IMG/VR virus record: IMGVR_UViG_3300010157_001667
Coordinates: 27,323-91,322 of that record
Source of the DNA: a virus
Strand: one strand, 5' to 3'
DNA length: 64,000 bases
The position numbers and the translations under genes were made by a program. Below are positions 7,309-16,163 of the stretch, piece by piece. Under the pieces are notes generated by a model. It was not told the DNA's origin and made no database searches. It saw only the letters and a list, made by a program, of their open reading frames with translations. Each line of letters opens with the position of its first letter. The first letter of the stretch is position 1.

Positions 7309-10300
7309 TTATGCTGTTGCTTGTATCTCACCTGTGTTTAGAACACGTACCGGGATGTAAATGAATTCAGCCGCTTTTACTGGCTCAATTGCAACGTCAA
7401 CCCATAATTCGTTTCTATCAATTCTTGCTGGTGTGTTGTTTTGGTCATCACATTGTACAAGATAATCATAGATACCACGTTTAGCTACCAAATCAACCAT
7501 CAATGTTTGAACAACACCCGCAATTTGATTACGTGTTAATGCATCATTTGGCTCAAATACAAACGGTCTTGCTGCCAATGTTAATTGACGGCGTATGTAA
7601 TTGACTAATCGTGCAACGTTTGTTCTATCTAATGCACTTTGACTATTATAGCTATTCTTGTTACCATAATTCAATAATCCTATACCAGTAAAGAATACTA
7701 GAGGATTGATGAAGTTAATATATAACACATCACGAATACCCAAACGTGTCTTGATCGCTACAAACTCACCGGTAGTACGATCCAAGTAACCAATGTTCAA
7801 TGCATTGTCAATGTTACCTCTACGTGTACCAGCTGCCGCTAACCAAGGATAAGCAATGTTATCATTACGTAAGAATGTTCGTAACATCATATGACTTGCT
7901 GGAACAACAACTTCATTACCATTCAAATCATTTGTAATTCCACTTGGATAGAATAGACCTAAATATGTATTACGTGTAACTAATCCTGCTTCACCTGTAG
8001 ATACAGCACCTGCATCGTTGTTAGCCCAGGCTTGAATTTCAGTCGCACCATCAACTAACCCTAATGGTGTATCACCGATAATATAACCTGTCTCACCACG
8101 ATCAGCATTCAATACAACCATGTTAGGTTGTAGTTCTGGATAGTTAGGTGTAGCTAATAAATTGAAGTAATTATCTTCATCTCGTATATCCGTGTTCGTA
8201 TCAATTGCTGAACGCAATGATTGAACAACCATAGCACGTTGTGCTTGACGACCCATATATGGACTACCGTCTGCTTTATTTCCACTAACTGTTACCCATG
8301 CATCTGTTTGTGTAGGCAATGTTTCGTCTGGGAAACTTGCGTTATTAAAATAGTTTACACGGAATTGTTTAACGTTATAACCTGAACGTCTTGTGTTAAA
8401 CAACAGCATACCTTGTGGATATAGTGCTGGATTAGGAGCATCTAAATCTAAGTAGTTGCTTGTTAACAAACTTTTGATTGTTGGTATAGGATCATCAACT
8501 GGACTTGTTGTACCATTTGTTGCCCAACGTGCATCTAAGAATGTAACACCTGTTGAACTTACTTGGTCTGTATTATTAATCAAAATCCATTGAGCTACAC
8601 CACCAACCAATTCCCAACGACTGATTACTGGATATACTTCTAAATTACTTGTATCAATCCATAAATCACCGTAACTTAGTGCATCGCCTGTACTTTGTGT
8701 AGTTGGCTTTGATGCAGATATAATCGGACCATTGATATCAGTTGTGTTTGATCCAGATGATGCTGGTGCACCAGTTGTATCATAACTAGTATTTCTATAA
8801 CCAATCCAAGCACCACCTTTTTGTACCATTATATCAACTTGGTCAACTACACTGTAGAACCAATTTGTATTATTTGCCGGTGCAACTGCAGGGGCACTAT
8901 CATTACTGGTATAATAGAAATCAATCCAATTACTTAGTTGGGTTCTAAATCCAATAGCAGGTAAACCACTCTCATAAGTAACTGCGGTAACTGGGCCAGT
9001 TGCTCCTCCACCTGAAATAGTAGCAACAATCACAGTTAAATCATTAACACTAGCTACTCCACCTAAACTTGAACCAGAAACAGTAATTGTATCACCTATA
9101 GCATATCCGCTACCTCCGCTAGTTACACCATCACCATTTAAGAAATATGTACCAGGAACAGCTTTAACAGTTAATGTAGCGCCAGATCCAGATCCAGATG
9201 TAGAATTTTGCGGGGCTGTTGAGAATATAGCAAAACTATTAGGACCATACTTAACATTAGGCTGTGCATTTATTACAAAACCGGCCTCAACTATAGCTCC
9301 ATTTGATACACCAATACCGTCGAATGAACTATTTACAGTGTCATCTAATATAATTTCACCACCCTCAGTATGTTCTAATTGAATAGATCCTTCAGTTGTT
9401 ACTGATGCCATTGTATAAGGAATTCCGGCTGCTGCCCAAGCTGTTACAAAATCAGTAGCATCACTATTGTCAGGAATAGTCACATTATAAGCAACACTTA
9501 AAGTAGTACTTCCGGGCACACTCACATAAACATTCATATAATATGGCCCAGCATTAAACATTGGTTCTGTATTATCACCTACCACAATAGTAGCACCAAT
9601 TGCGGCACGCTCCCAAATGTACAACGGAGAACTTGGCCATGATCCATCAAATCCATATTGTGCATATATACTGCCTGCGGGTATTGCTTTACCTCCGGTT
9701 GCATCAAGCACGTTAGTAACAGTCCAATCGCTAGTTGCTAATGTTACTGTTTTGTTAATCCAACTTGCTGTTGCTGAATTATATCTAGACATAGAAGGTT
9801 GTAAACCATTACCAGCGGAACCTACTTTAATCCATACTGCTCCAGTTGGTTGTGGTTGAGATTGACTTGAAGTCCATAATGGCATTTGAGCACTAGTCCC
9901 GTATTTAATAATAGGTTGATTAAATCTACTAGCTACAATACCCAAGTCAGACAATACACCATCAGTTGATGAAAGGGTAATATAAGGTGAACTTGATGGT
10001 AAGAATTGATTTGAAAATATGCATAATTTACCATCACGTACTTCGGATGATAAAGAAGTCCAACCTAAATCATTAATTGCAGTAGCAACACCTTCAACTG
10101 TGGCATCTGCCGGAACAGTAATTGTTGCTGTATATAATCCACTCATGCTAATATTAAAAGTGTCACCGACACTTAATGAAGGGTTAGAATTTGAACCTTG
10201 AACACACGGAGTATCTAATCTCCAACCAGTTGTTCCTAACGAAACCCATTCATTTAATGTTGTTTTATAGAAATACGTTTTATTATTAAGGTCGTTTGGT

Positions 10301-10884
10301 GCACCATCGACAGCCATTGCATTTACTGCATAATCACCAATATTTCCTATACTATTTAATGGTATTCCATAAGCTAAATCCATAGAATCAGTAATAACTA
10401 TAGGTTGCTGTAATACAAATCTACCAGTAGTTGCATTAAATTCATATATTCCCCATGTGCTTGTTGTAGTATCTAACCAATATGTTCCATTGTCTGGATT
10501 ACCAACTGGACGACCTGTTTGACCAACTAGACTAGCTAGGTCAATCTCACAACGTAGTACGTAGCAACGATTTGTAACTCCTAGTAATGAATAAGCGGCT
10601 AACAAACCATATTCGTTAAGTTCATATCCTTGAATAGGTGTACCATTTGTCGTTGTATAGAAGAACGGTGTACCATATAAGTTTACTAAATCACGTTGAC
10701 TTGTTACTTGATATAATTTATTTGCATTAGCGGCTGTAGTTGCTACTGCTACCCCTGTTCCAGTTGCATTTGCTTTATTTTGAGCAGTTGCTAATAGAAC
10801 TATTGGGACTGAATTGGTTGGGGCTGGTAAATATTGACTTTCATCAGTAATCGTTACCTGTACGCCAGGAGAAGTTAATGCCAT
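7309..10884 (-). CDS. gp18: Tail sheath protein (T4 gp18-like), enlarged
   Basis: 1191 residues, about twice T4 gp18 (659). The N-terminus (SPGVQVTITDESQYLPAP, VPIVLLATAQNKAN) and the C-terminus (NYIRRQLTLAARPFVFEPND, WVDVAIEPVKAAEFIYIPVR) are the conserved sheath core that carries the inter-subunit arms. The extra length lies in the middle, roughly residues 120-780, as Ser/Thr/Gly-rich beta domains. Several of these carry a conserved NxxYxYxxTxNxW-like segment also seen in the gp14 and gp15 homologues. Contraction of the sheath drives the tube through the host envelope. A late promoter precedes it. Confidence 0.92.
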   Translation of the reverse strand: MALTSPGVQVTITDESQYLPAPTNSVPIVLLATAQNKANATGTGVAVATTAANANKLYQVTSQRDLVNLYGTPFFYTTTNGTPIQGYELNEYGLLAAYSLLGVTNRCYVLRCEIDLASLVGQTGRPVGNPDNGTYWLDTTTSTWGIYEFNATTGRFVLQQPIVITDSMDLAYGIPLNSIGNIGDYAVNAMAVDGAPNDLNNKTYFYKTTLNEWVSLGTTGWRLDTPCVQGSNSNPSLSVGDTFNISMSGLYTATITVPADATVEGVATAINDLGWTSLSSEVRDGKLCIFSNQFLPSSSPYITLSSTDGVLSDLGIVASRFNQPIIKYGTSAQMPLWTSSQSQPQPTGAVWIKVGSAGNGLQPSMSRYNSATASWINKTVTLATSDWTVTNVLDATGGKAIPAGSIYAQYGFDGSWPSSPLYIWERAAIGATIVVGDNTEPMFNAGPYYMNVYVSVPGSTTLSVAYNVTIPDNSDATDFVTAWAAAGIPYTMASVTTEGSIQLEHTEGGEIILDDTVNSSFDGIGVSNGAIVEAGFVINAQPNVKYGPNSFAIFSTAPQNSTSGSGSGATLTVKAVPGTYFLNGDGVTSGGSGYAIGDTITVSGSSLGGVASVNDLTVIVATISGGGATGPVTAVTYESGLPAIGFRTQLSNWIDFYYTSNDSAPAVAPANNTNWFYSVVDQVDIMVQKGGAWIGYRNTSYDTTGAPASSGSNTTDINGPIISASKPTTQSTGDALSYGDLWIDTSNLEVYPVISRWELVGGVAQWILINNTDQVSSTGVTFLDARWATNGTTSPVDDPIPTIKSLLTSNYLDLDAPNPALYPQGMLLFNTRRSGYNVKQFRVNYFNNASFPDETLPTQTDAWVTVSGNKADGSPYMGRQAQRAMVVQSLRSAIDTNTDIRDEDNYFNLLATPNYPELQPNMVVLNADRGETGYIIGDTPLGLVDGATEIQAWANNDAGAVSTGEAGLVTRNTYLGLFYPSGITNDLNGNEVVVPASHMMLRTFLRNDNIAYPWLAAAGTRRGNIDNALNIGYLDRTTGEFVAIKTRLGIRDVLYINFINPLVFFTGIGLLNYGNKNSYNSQSALDRTNVARLVNYIRRQLTLAARPFVFEPNDALTRNQIAGVVQTLMVDLVAKRGIYDYLVQCDDQNNTPARIDRNELWVDVAIEPVKAAEFIYIPVRVLNTGEIQATA

Positions 10885-10937
10885 TTTATTTTTCCTTTAT
10901 GTAAAATTATGAGGTTTACTACCTTTTTGCATACTAT

Positions 10938-10945
10938 TATTTATC
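10938..10945 (-). promoter_or_regulatory. Late promoter box GATAAATA
   Basis: GATAAATA on the minus strand, 53 bases before the ATG of the sheath gene. The leader carries an AAAGGAAAAATA ribosome site. Confidence 0.6.
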
Positions 10946-11000
10946 TAATATCTTTAAAAAAACATAACTACTATGCTGTTTTGTGCCTTCGAAGGTTCCT

Positions 11001-11008
11001 GATAAATA
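11001..11008 (+). promoter_or_regulatory. Late promoter box GATAAATA (plus strand)
   Basis: GATAAATA with 4 bases before the ATG at 11013. It decides the start: the in-frame GTG at 10983 lies upstream of the promoter and is unlikely to be used. Confidence 0.6.
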
Positions 11009-11012
11009 TATC

Positions 11013-11360
11013 ATGCTTAGACCTATATGCAAAACATGCGGAAAGAATCACTGTGCTGTGAATTATATCCGTGAGGGTATTACACACTATCGCAGTGGAT
11101 GTGATGAATGTGGACGTAAGAAAAAGAAGTTAAAGCCTAGAAAGGCTAACTGGACTAAGAGTGGTTATAAGAAAAAAGCCACATGTGATTTGTGTGGCTT
11201 TAAGAGTTTGTTTCCTGCGCAAATGACAGTATATCACATTGACGGTAATTTAGAGAATATTGCTCTTACTAATTTACGAACTGTTTGCTTATGCTGTATT
11301 GAGGTTGTTAAACGCAAGGAAGTAACTTGGCGTCGAGGTGATTTACAGGTTGACCACTGA
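11013..11360 (+). CDS. Small zinc-binding HNH-like protein
   Basis: 115 residues. Several CxxC pairs (CKTCGKNHC, CDECGRKKKK, CDLCGF, CLCC) surround a degenerate HNH core VYHIDGNLENIALTNLRTVCLCC, where the usual DH pair is YH. I recall this type of protein as widespread in T4-like cyanophages. A nuclease role is doubtful because the first catalytic position is changed; a zinc-stabilised DNA-binding role is equally possible. The frame converges on the dNMP kinase gene and overlaps its last 18 bases. The start is the ATG just after the late box. Confidence 0.7.
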   Translation: MLRPICKTCGKNHCAVNYIREGITHYRSGCDECGRKKKKLKPRKANWTKSGYKKKATCDLCGFKSLFPAQMTVYHIDGNLENIALTNLRTVCLCCIEVVKRKEVTWRRGDLQVDH

Positions 11361-11984
11361 GTTGACTTGTTTATGCAGTTCATCTATTGAACCATTGTTG
11401 TCGATATAATAATCATATAACAATCCTACACTACTATACTCACTAGCATGAACACTATAGTTACCTAATTCTACCATAGCTTTTAGTCTTTGTTCGCTAC
11501 CTTCAGGTTCATTGTTATAGTCTACTGCCGAACTATACCAAACTGGACGTTCACCCCTGCTTACACGCATTGTAATGCCGCCTACACTTTTAATAGAATT
11601 AACTTCATTAACAAAACGACAATCTGTAATAACAATGTTTTCATCAGTCTGGCGTAACTTATTCTCTACACTTGCTACCCAAATATCAGTATGAAAGTTA
11701 TTACGACACACTTCTGTTCCCCAGTATTGTAATACCCATCTTGGAGTAATATTCATACCCAATCGTTCACTCCACCATTCATCACGTTGTTCGCGCCAAG
11801 CTCTACTGGTTTTAGTTGAACCCTCTAGATATTCTCTATTCCAACCAAAGACGGCTGCTACAGCGTCTTTTAAACTTGCCGCAAAACTAACACGCTTGAA
11901 CCCGTGAAATGTGCAAAGATAGTCAGCAATCGTATCTTTCCCGCTCGAAATTAGCCCGGTTACACCAATAATTTTATTTTTCAT
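11343..11984 (-). CDS. gp1: Deoxynucleoside monophosphate kinase (T4 gene 1-like)
   Basis: 213 residues. A P-loop variant GVTGLISSGKDTIADYL at the N-terminus, FKRVSFAASLKDAVA, RWVLQYWGTEVCRNNFHTDIW and a DCRFVNEVNSIKSVGG segment follow the T4 dNMP kinase pattern. The enzyme phosphorylates dTMP, dGMP and modified dCMP to feed replication. The sequence upstream of the ATG holds a weak sigma70 promoter (TTGACT, 17 bases, TAAACT), consistent with early expression although virion genes lie on both sides. Confidence 0.88.
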   Translation of the reverse strand: MKNKIIGVTGLISSGKDTIADYLCTFHGFKRVSFAASLKDAVAAVFGWNREYLEGSTKTSRAWREQRDEWWSERLGMNITPRWVLQYWGTEVCRNNFHTDIWVASVENKLRQTDENIVITDCRFVNEVNSIKSVGGITMRVSRGERPVWYSSAVDYNNEPEGSEQRLKAMVELGNYSVHASEYSSVGLLYDYYIDNNGSIDELHKQVNSVVNL

Positions 11985-11990
11985 AAACTA

Positions 11991-12019
11991 AGTTTATCAC
12001 ATACTAATAGTAAAGTCAA
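11991..12019 (-). promoter_or_regulatory. Early sigma70-type promoter for dNMP kinase
   Basis: Minus strand: TTGACT at 12014-12019, 17-base spacer, TAAACT at 11991-11996. The -10 ends 7 bases before the ATG, so the leader would be extremely short. Confidence 0.5.
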
Positions 12020-12852
12020 TTAGTATTTGCCCTATTATAATCCTCAAACAATTCTTCTATTGTTTTGTGACACTTAGCACCCTTACTTGAATTTTCTATT
12101 TTTGGAATTAATCTTAGATTAGTCCAATGACCAATAACTTCTACAGAGATATTATTTTTGAATCCCTCGCTGATACTATAAATGTGGTCTAAATGTAATT
12201 GATTACTTCTTTCTAATTTATTTGGATTGATATCATAAAAATGTTCATACCAGTTTTTATTAGTAATCAATTTGACAGCGTTGTAATATTCTTCTACTAG
12301 AGTTCTATCTTTGGGATTGAGTGATTGCCATTCTTTGTTTCTATCTGAAAGTTTTTGTTTGATAGTAGGATGTTTGGATGGATTATCAACTCCGTACTTT
12401 TCCATCCAAGTTTTTCTTGCCGCCGCAAGGCTGGCTTTGTAGTCTCTATTGCGTTCATTCCATGGTTTATGATTACCTTCAATAAATCCAATTGAGAATT
12501 TTTTATTTGCTTGCATAGACTTATCGGGATCTTTTTGCCTCCAGTGATTCCCGGTAGTTGCTTTACTAACTATTTCTCCTATTGCAGTATTTTTTATAGC
12601 TACAGATGAAAATTTGCGATAGGCTTTTTCATTCCATCTTAGAGGTTTTGCAGTAATCGGGCACACCTCAATAGAATATCGTTCGTTAAGTATATGCCAT
12701 ACTCGTTGTTTTGGTTTAGCATTAGGTGGTAGGAACGATGTAGCCTCTAAAATGTCAGACCATAATTCAGGGTGGGTTTTACTCAAATATCTGGTTACAG
12801 ATTTATTACAACTTGTATCTTCAGCAATAATGGTTGCAAGTATGTTTCTCAT
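12016..12852 (-). CDS. HNH-type homing endonuclease-like protein
   Basis: 278 residues. The C-terminal part has an HNH-like core, LHLDHIYSISEGF, then N-containing VIGHWTNLRLIPKIENSSKG. The middle has a KYGVDNPSKHPTIKQKLSD segment of the kind repeated in phage DNA-binding endonucleases (NUMOD/DUF7487-like). It is a free-standing gene between dNMP kinase and the neck gene, a typical site for a mobile endonuclease gene. The late box ends 5 bases before the ATG with no ribosome site. Activity is inferred. Confidence 0.7.
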   Translation of the reverse strand: MRNILATIIAEDTSCNKSVTRYLSKTHPELWSDILEATSFLPPNAKPKQRVWHILNERYSIEVCPITAKPLRWNEKAYRKFSSVAIKNTAIGEIVSKATTGNHWRQKDPDKSMQANKKFSIGFIEGNHKPWNERNRDYKASLAAARKTWMEKYGVDNPSKHPTIKQKLSDRNKEWQSLNPKDRTLVEEYYNAVKLITNKNWYEHFYDINPNKLERSNQLHLDHIYSISEGFKNNISVEVIGHWTNLRLIPKIENSSKGAKCHKTIEELFEDYNRANTN

Positions 12853-12857
12853 ACTTG

Positions 12858-12865
12858 TATTTATG
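12858..12865 (-). promoter_or_regulatory. Late promoter box CATAAATA
   Basis: CATAAATA on the minus strand, 5 bases from the ATG of the HNH gene, predicting a leaderless or near-leaderless message. Confidence 0.5.
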
Positions 12866-12890
12866 CCTTATCCTTATACTCATGTAAGAA

Positions 12891-13688
12891 TTAACCGGTG
12901 ACCCAGGTCAGGGGTTGCGAATAGTCCACATATCGTTTCAACTCATCAATAAGTTGTTCCATTGCGGCTTTGCCTTCAGCTTTCATGGCTGTGCCGTTTA
13001 ATGTTGTACCACCACCTGGGCCTGCAATAGTTCCAAACTTCTCACGTGCTTCACCAATGGTCAGTTTAAGATTAGCTAATATAAAGTCACCAATCCATAC
13101 ACCAGCACCCGGGTCTTGTAGTAATACTTCTTCTGGTCTTTGAACGTCTGCCCAAATAAGAACACGCTCACCACTACCTTTTGGATCACGCACAATACGT
13201 ATAACTTTTGTTACTGGATCAAATGTGTAGATTACATATCCACCAAACATACGTGCGGCTAGTTCAACATAACCAGCATAGAAGTCATATGTTGCCATAC
13301 CACCTGCATAGTTATAGTTGAGTAAATAAGTGTTTAATATAGCACTACTGAATGGATCAAAACTACTAGAACTTGGACCAGTTTCTAATCCAACTGTTCT
13401 GCGATAGATACAACGAACATTGATAAACTCTTGTGGAAGTGTGTAAATATCAACATTTTTTACAATCGTCATTAGTGTGTATGATTCTGCCGTAGCATTT
13501 TGCGCTCTTTGACGATATACTTTAATTGCGTAGTTATATGCCGCTTCGTAGTGTTGAGGATCTAACTCTAGGTCAATGATGCCATCACCCAATCTATAAC
13601 GTAGATTACTGAATAATGCTTGTTTTAATTCATCCAGTGTTAGTCCAGATGGTGTAGAAAGCGGGTTAGCTGTTGCAGATATAGTCAT
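12891..13688 (-). CDS. gp13: Neck protein (T4 gp13-like)
   Basis: 265 residues. The pattern follows cyanophage gp13: an N-terminal helix with LDELKQALFSNLRYRLG, an IYTLPQEFINVRCIYRR strand, a central aromatic region, VLIWADVQRPEE, and the C-terminal TTLNGTAMKAEGKAAMEQL then YVDYSQPLTWVTG. gp13 joins gp14 to form the collar that closes the filled head and accepts the tail. The gp14 and gp15 homologues lie about 4 kb away on the opposite strand. The late promoter is 18 bases upstream. Confidence 0.75.
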   Translation of the reverse strand: MTISATANPLSTPSGLTLDELKQALFSNLRYRLGDGIIDLELDPQHYEAAYNYAIKVYRQRAQNATAESYTLMTIVKNVDIYTLPQEFINVRCIYRRTVGLETGPSSSSFDPFSSAILNTYLLNYNYAGGMATYDFYAGYVELAARMFGGYVIYTFDPVTKVIRIVRDPKGSGERVLIWADVQRPEEVLLQDPGAGVWIGDFILANLKLTIGEAREKFGTIAGPGGGTTLNGTAMKAEGKAAMEQLIDELKRYVDYSQPLTWVTG

Positions 13689-13706
13689 GGTAGTTTCCTG
13701 ATATTG

Positions 13707-13714
13707 TATTTATC
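13707..13714 (-). promoter_or_regulatory. Late promoter box GATAAATA
   Basis: GATAAATA on the minus strand, 18 bases before the ATG of the neck gene. The flanking bases TTATCAGGAAACTATAG recur at 14715, part of the kelch-gene duplication. Confidence 0.65.
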
Positions 13715-13738
13715 AGGAAACTATAGTCTTATAACCTA

Positions 13739-14692
13739 TTAGGCGTAACCATACCCTGCGGCGCCTAGATAACTTCTAGCAGTACCAACTCCTGTGGTAT
13801 TTGTGGCAACAACACCTGCATTACTTACTAAATTGGTTATTGATGTTGCTGATCCGGTATCTCCATATCCAAATATAGCTTTATCAGCACCATAAATTGC
13901 GGCTGCTAGACCGGTTCTGGCAGTACCAACACCTGTAGTGTCACTGGCAATAGTACCGGTATTACTTACTAGATTAGTTATTGCAGTAACTCCAATAGTA
14001 CCACCATATCCATATCCAAATATAGCTGTATCAGTACCGTAGCCGGTTGCCGCCATATAACCTCTAGCAGTACCAACACAAGTAGTATTACTAGCAACTA
14101 CTCCCGTATTGCTTACTAAGTTGATCGTTGACACTTGTGTACCACTGGAATTTTCACCAAATGCAAACATAGCTTTATCTGTTCCATATCCTACCGCCGC
14201 AATTTGATTCCTAGCAGTACCGGAACTCCCTACATCAGTAGCAACTACGCCCGTATTTGACACTAAGTTAGTCATCGATGCTCGGCTAGAATTATTAATC
14301 CATCCAAATCCAAATATAGCTTTATCTGTTCCATAACTTGCGGCTGCTAATCCATTTCTAGCAGTGCCTACACCAGTAGTATCTGTAGCAACTACACCAG
14401 TATTTGATACTAGATTAGTTACTGCTGTTACAGCCACTGCTGGATAAACTGATCCAACATCACCGTATCCAAATATACCTTTGTCAGTACCATAAGTAGC
14501 GGCGGCTAAACTATTTCTAGCAGTGCCTACACCAGTAGTATCTGTAGCAACTACACCAGTATTTGATACTAGATTGGTCATTGATACTAAAGTAGTTGAA
14601 TAACCATATCCAAATATTGCCTTGCTTGAGGGGGGAGGTTGCTTTGTTACACTTACCCCGGCTCCAAATGAAATTCCTGCTCCAATATCCAT
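13739..14692 (-). CDS. Kelch-like repeat protein A (candidate adhesin)
   Basis: 317 residues: a ~22-residue leader (MDIGAGISFGAGVSV) and six repeats of ~46 residues with the frame DKAIFGYG, variable loop, TNLVSNTGVVATDTTGVGTAR, LAAAGYG. The pattern resembles kelch or beta-propeller blades. Between FGYG and TNL the sequence varies strongly in length and content, while the rest is nearly constant at the DNA level. It is a paralogue of the next gene, with the same leader peptide and the same promoter region. A virion-bound receptor or glycan binder is plausible; not proven. Confidence 0.7.
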   Translation of the reverse strand: MDIGAGISFGAGVSVTKQPPPSSKAIFGYGYSTTLVSMTNLVSNTGVVATDTTGVGTARNSLAAATYGTDKGIFGYGDVGSVYPAVAVTAVTNLVSNTGVVATDTTGVGTARNGLAAASYGTDKAIFGFGWINNSSRASMTNLVSNTGVVATDVGSSGTARNQIAAVGYGTDKAMFAFGENSSGTQVSTINLVSNTGVVASNTTCVGTARGYMAATGYGTDTAIFGYGYGGTIGVTAITNLVSNTGTIASDTTGVGTARTGLAAAIYGADKAIFGYGDTGSATSITNLVSNAGVVATNTTGVGTARSYLGAAGYGYA

Positions 14693-14711
14693 AATATATC
14701 TTCCTTTATAT

Positions 14712-14719
14712 TATTTATC
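14712..14719 (-). promoter_or_regulatory. Late promoter box GATAAATA
   Basis: GATAAATA on the minus strand, 19 bases before the ATG of kelch-like protein A, with AAGGAAG as ribosome site. Confidence 0.65.
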
Positions 14720-14743
14720 AGGAAACTATAGTGTTGTAACCTA

Positions 14744-15688
14744 TTACACGGAACCATAACTTGCGGATGCGAGCCAACCTCTGGTAGTACCTACACCTGT
14801 AGTATCGGTAGCTACAACTCCTGTGTTTGATACTAGGTTGGTCATTGATAACTTAGTATTGGTAACATTTTGACCATATCCAAATATAGCCTTATCGGTA
14901 CCATAACCTGCGGCTGCTAATGAATATCTAGCAGTGCCAACACCGGTAGTATCACTAGCAATAGTACCTGTATTACTTACTAGATTAGTTATTGCTGTTA
15001 CATCCCCGGATACTGTACCAAAACCAAATCCAAAAATAGCTTTATCAGTGCCGTAGCCTGCGGCTGCTAATGCATACCTACTAGTACCGACACCTATCAC
15101 ATCATTACCAACTACACCTGTATTTGAAACTAGATTGGTGATTGAGTTTGGACCACCACCTGTTCCATATGAAAAAATAGCTTTATCAGTACCGTATCCT
15201 GCGGCTGCTAACGCATATCTAGCAGTGCCAACACCTGTTACATCATTACCAACTACACCTGTATTTGAAACTAGGTTAGTTAGTGAATAAGTTGTTGCTC
15301 CGATTCCATATCCAAATATAGCTTTATCAGTTCCATAGCCTGCGGCTGCTAACGAATATCTAGCAGTGCCAACACCCGTAGTATCTGTAGCAACTACACC
15401 TGCATTTGATACTAGATTGGTCACCGATACTGCCGCAAATGACCCATCTCGCCCAAATCCAAATATAGCTTTATCAGTACCATAACCTGCGGCTGCAAGT
15501 TGTTGTCTAGCAGTGCCAACACCCGTAGTATCTGTAGCAACTACACCTGTGTTTGATACTAAGTTAGTTATCGAAATTTGTGTACCGGAATTATTAGTAC
15601 CATATCCAAAAATTGCTTTATATGAGGGTGGGGGTTGTGGAGTTACACTTACTCCACCGCCAAATGAAATTCCTGCTCCAATATCCAT
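14744..15688 (-). CDS. Kelch-like repeat protein B (paralogue of A)
   Basis: 314 residues with the same architecture as its neighbour: leader MDIGAGISFGGGVSV, six blades with FGYG, variable loop, TNLVSNTGVV, VGTAR, LAAAGYG. The loops (TNNSGTQISI, RDGSFAAVSV, GTGGGPNS, FGTVSGDVTA and others) differ from those of protein A, apart from a shared SGTQ motif. Six blades could close a propeller with all variable loops on one face. Probably a virion surface protein; no enzyme motif is seen. Confidence 0.7.
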   Translation of the reverse strand: MDIGAGISFGGGVSVTPQPPPSYKAIFGYGTNNSGTQISITNLVSNTGVVATDTTGVGTARQQLAAAGYGTDKAIFGFGRDGSFAAVSVTNLVSNAGVVATDTTGVGTARYSLAAAGYGTDKAIFGYGIGATTYSLTNLVSNTGVVGNDVTGVGTARYALAAAGYGTDKAIFSYGTGGGPNSITNLVSNTGVVGNDVIGVGTSRYALAAAGYGTDKAIFGFGFGTVSGDVTAITNLVSNTGTIASDTTGVGTARYSLAAAGYGTDKAIFGYGQNVTNTKLSMTNLVSNTGVVATDTTGVGTTRGWLASASYGSV

Positions 15689-15707
15689 AATATATCTTCC
15701 TTTATAT

Positions 15708-15715
15708 TATTTATC
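15708..15715 (-). promoter_or_regulatory. Late promoter box GATAAATA
   Basis: GATAAATA on the minus strand, 19 bases before the ATG of kelch-like protein B. It overlaps the stop codon of mazG. Confidence 0.65.
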
Positions 15716-16163
15716 AGAGATCGCCCTCTTTTCGATTTTCACTATAAAATGCGTCAAAACTGCCACCGGGATAGCGACTTTCTAACTTCTTAACATTCTC
15801 AGCAATCACTTCATTTGGATCTAAATTCAATGCTCTACAAGCATTAATCCAATACCAAATTACATCTCCTAACTCACGTTTCATATGATAAACATTCTCA
15901 TCTGTTAGTGCTTTTCCCTGAAAGAAAATCTTTTTGGGAATCTCAATAAACTCTCCAGACTCTGCGGCTAAACCCAAACAAGCGGTTAACAATAATGGAA
16001 TATTAACATCTGGACCATGCTTTGTTAATCCATCATTTAAATCTATTTCACAATTACTATCTAATCGGTCTAGAGTGTCCATAAATGTAGTCAAGTCATT
16101 ACTTGGTTTACTTGTTACAGCCTTTACAAATTCACTATATTTGTTTAAATCAATGTTACTCAT
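15714..16163 (-). CDS. mazG: MazG-like nucleotide pyrophosphohydrolase
   Basis: 149 residues. The MazG signature is intact: LAAESGEFIEIPKKIFF (first EExxE-like metal site), then MKRELGDVIWYWINACRAL (second ExxD site) and the C-terminal VKKLESRYPGGSFD. The family hydrolyses NTPs or (p)ppGpp-like nucleotides and is a common auxiliary gene of cyanophages. It overlaps the upstream early gene by one base, so it is probably made from the sigma70 promoter at 17357. Confidence 0.92.
   Translation of the reverse strand: MSNIDLNKYSEFVKAVTSKPSNDLTTFMDTLDRLDSNCEIDLNDGLTKHGPDVNIPLLLTACLGLAAESGEFIEIPKKIFFQGKALTDENVYHMKRELGDVIWYWINACRALNLDPNEVIAENVKKLESRYPGGSFDAFYSENRKEGDL

Larger units (their letters stand above)
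13711..15716 (-). repeat. Tandem duplication of kelch-like gene units
   Basis: Two units of about 1 kb, each with a late box, identical leader sequence around the ATG, the same MDIGAGISFG start and the same blade repeats. The flanking TTATCAGGAAACTATAG...AACCTATTA occurs at both 13711 and 14715, so the duplication includes intergenic sequence. Inside each gene the ~138-base blade repeats share long identical runs. Confidence 0.8.

Noticed and set aside
10983-11012. GTG start for the zinc/HNH-like protein
   Set aside because: The late box would lie inside the coding region; the ATG at 11013 follows the box at the usual distance.
13739-15688. Diversity-generating retroelement variable repeats
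   Set aside because: No reverse transcriptase or template-repeat pair is seen in the window, and variation is in loop length and content, not adenine-specific.
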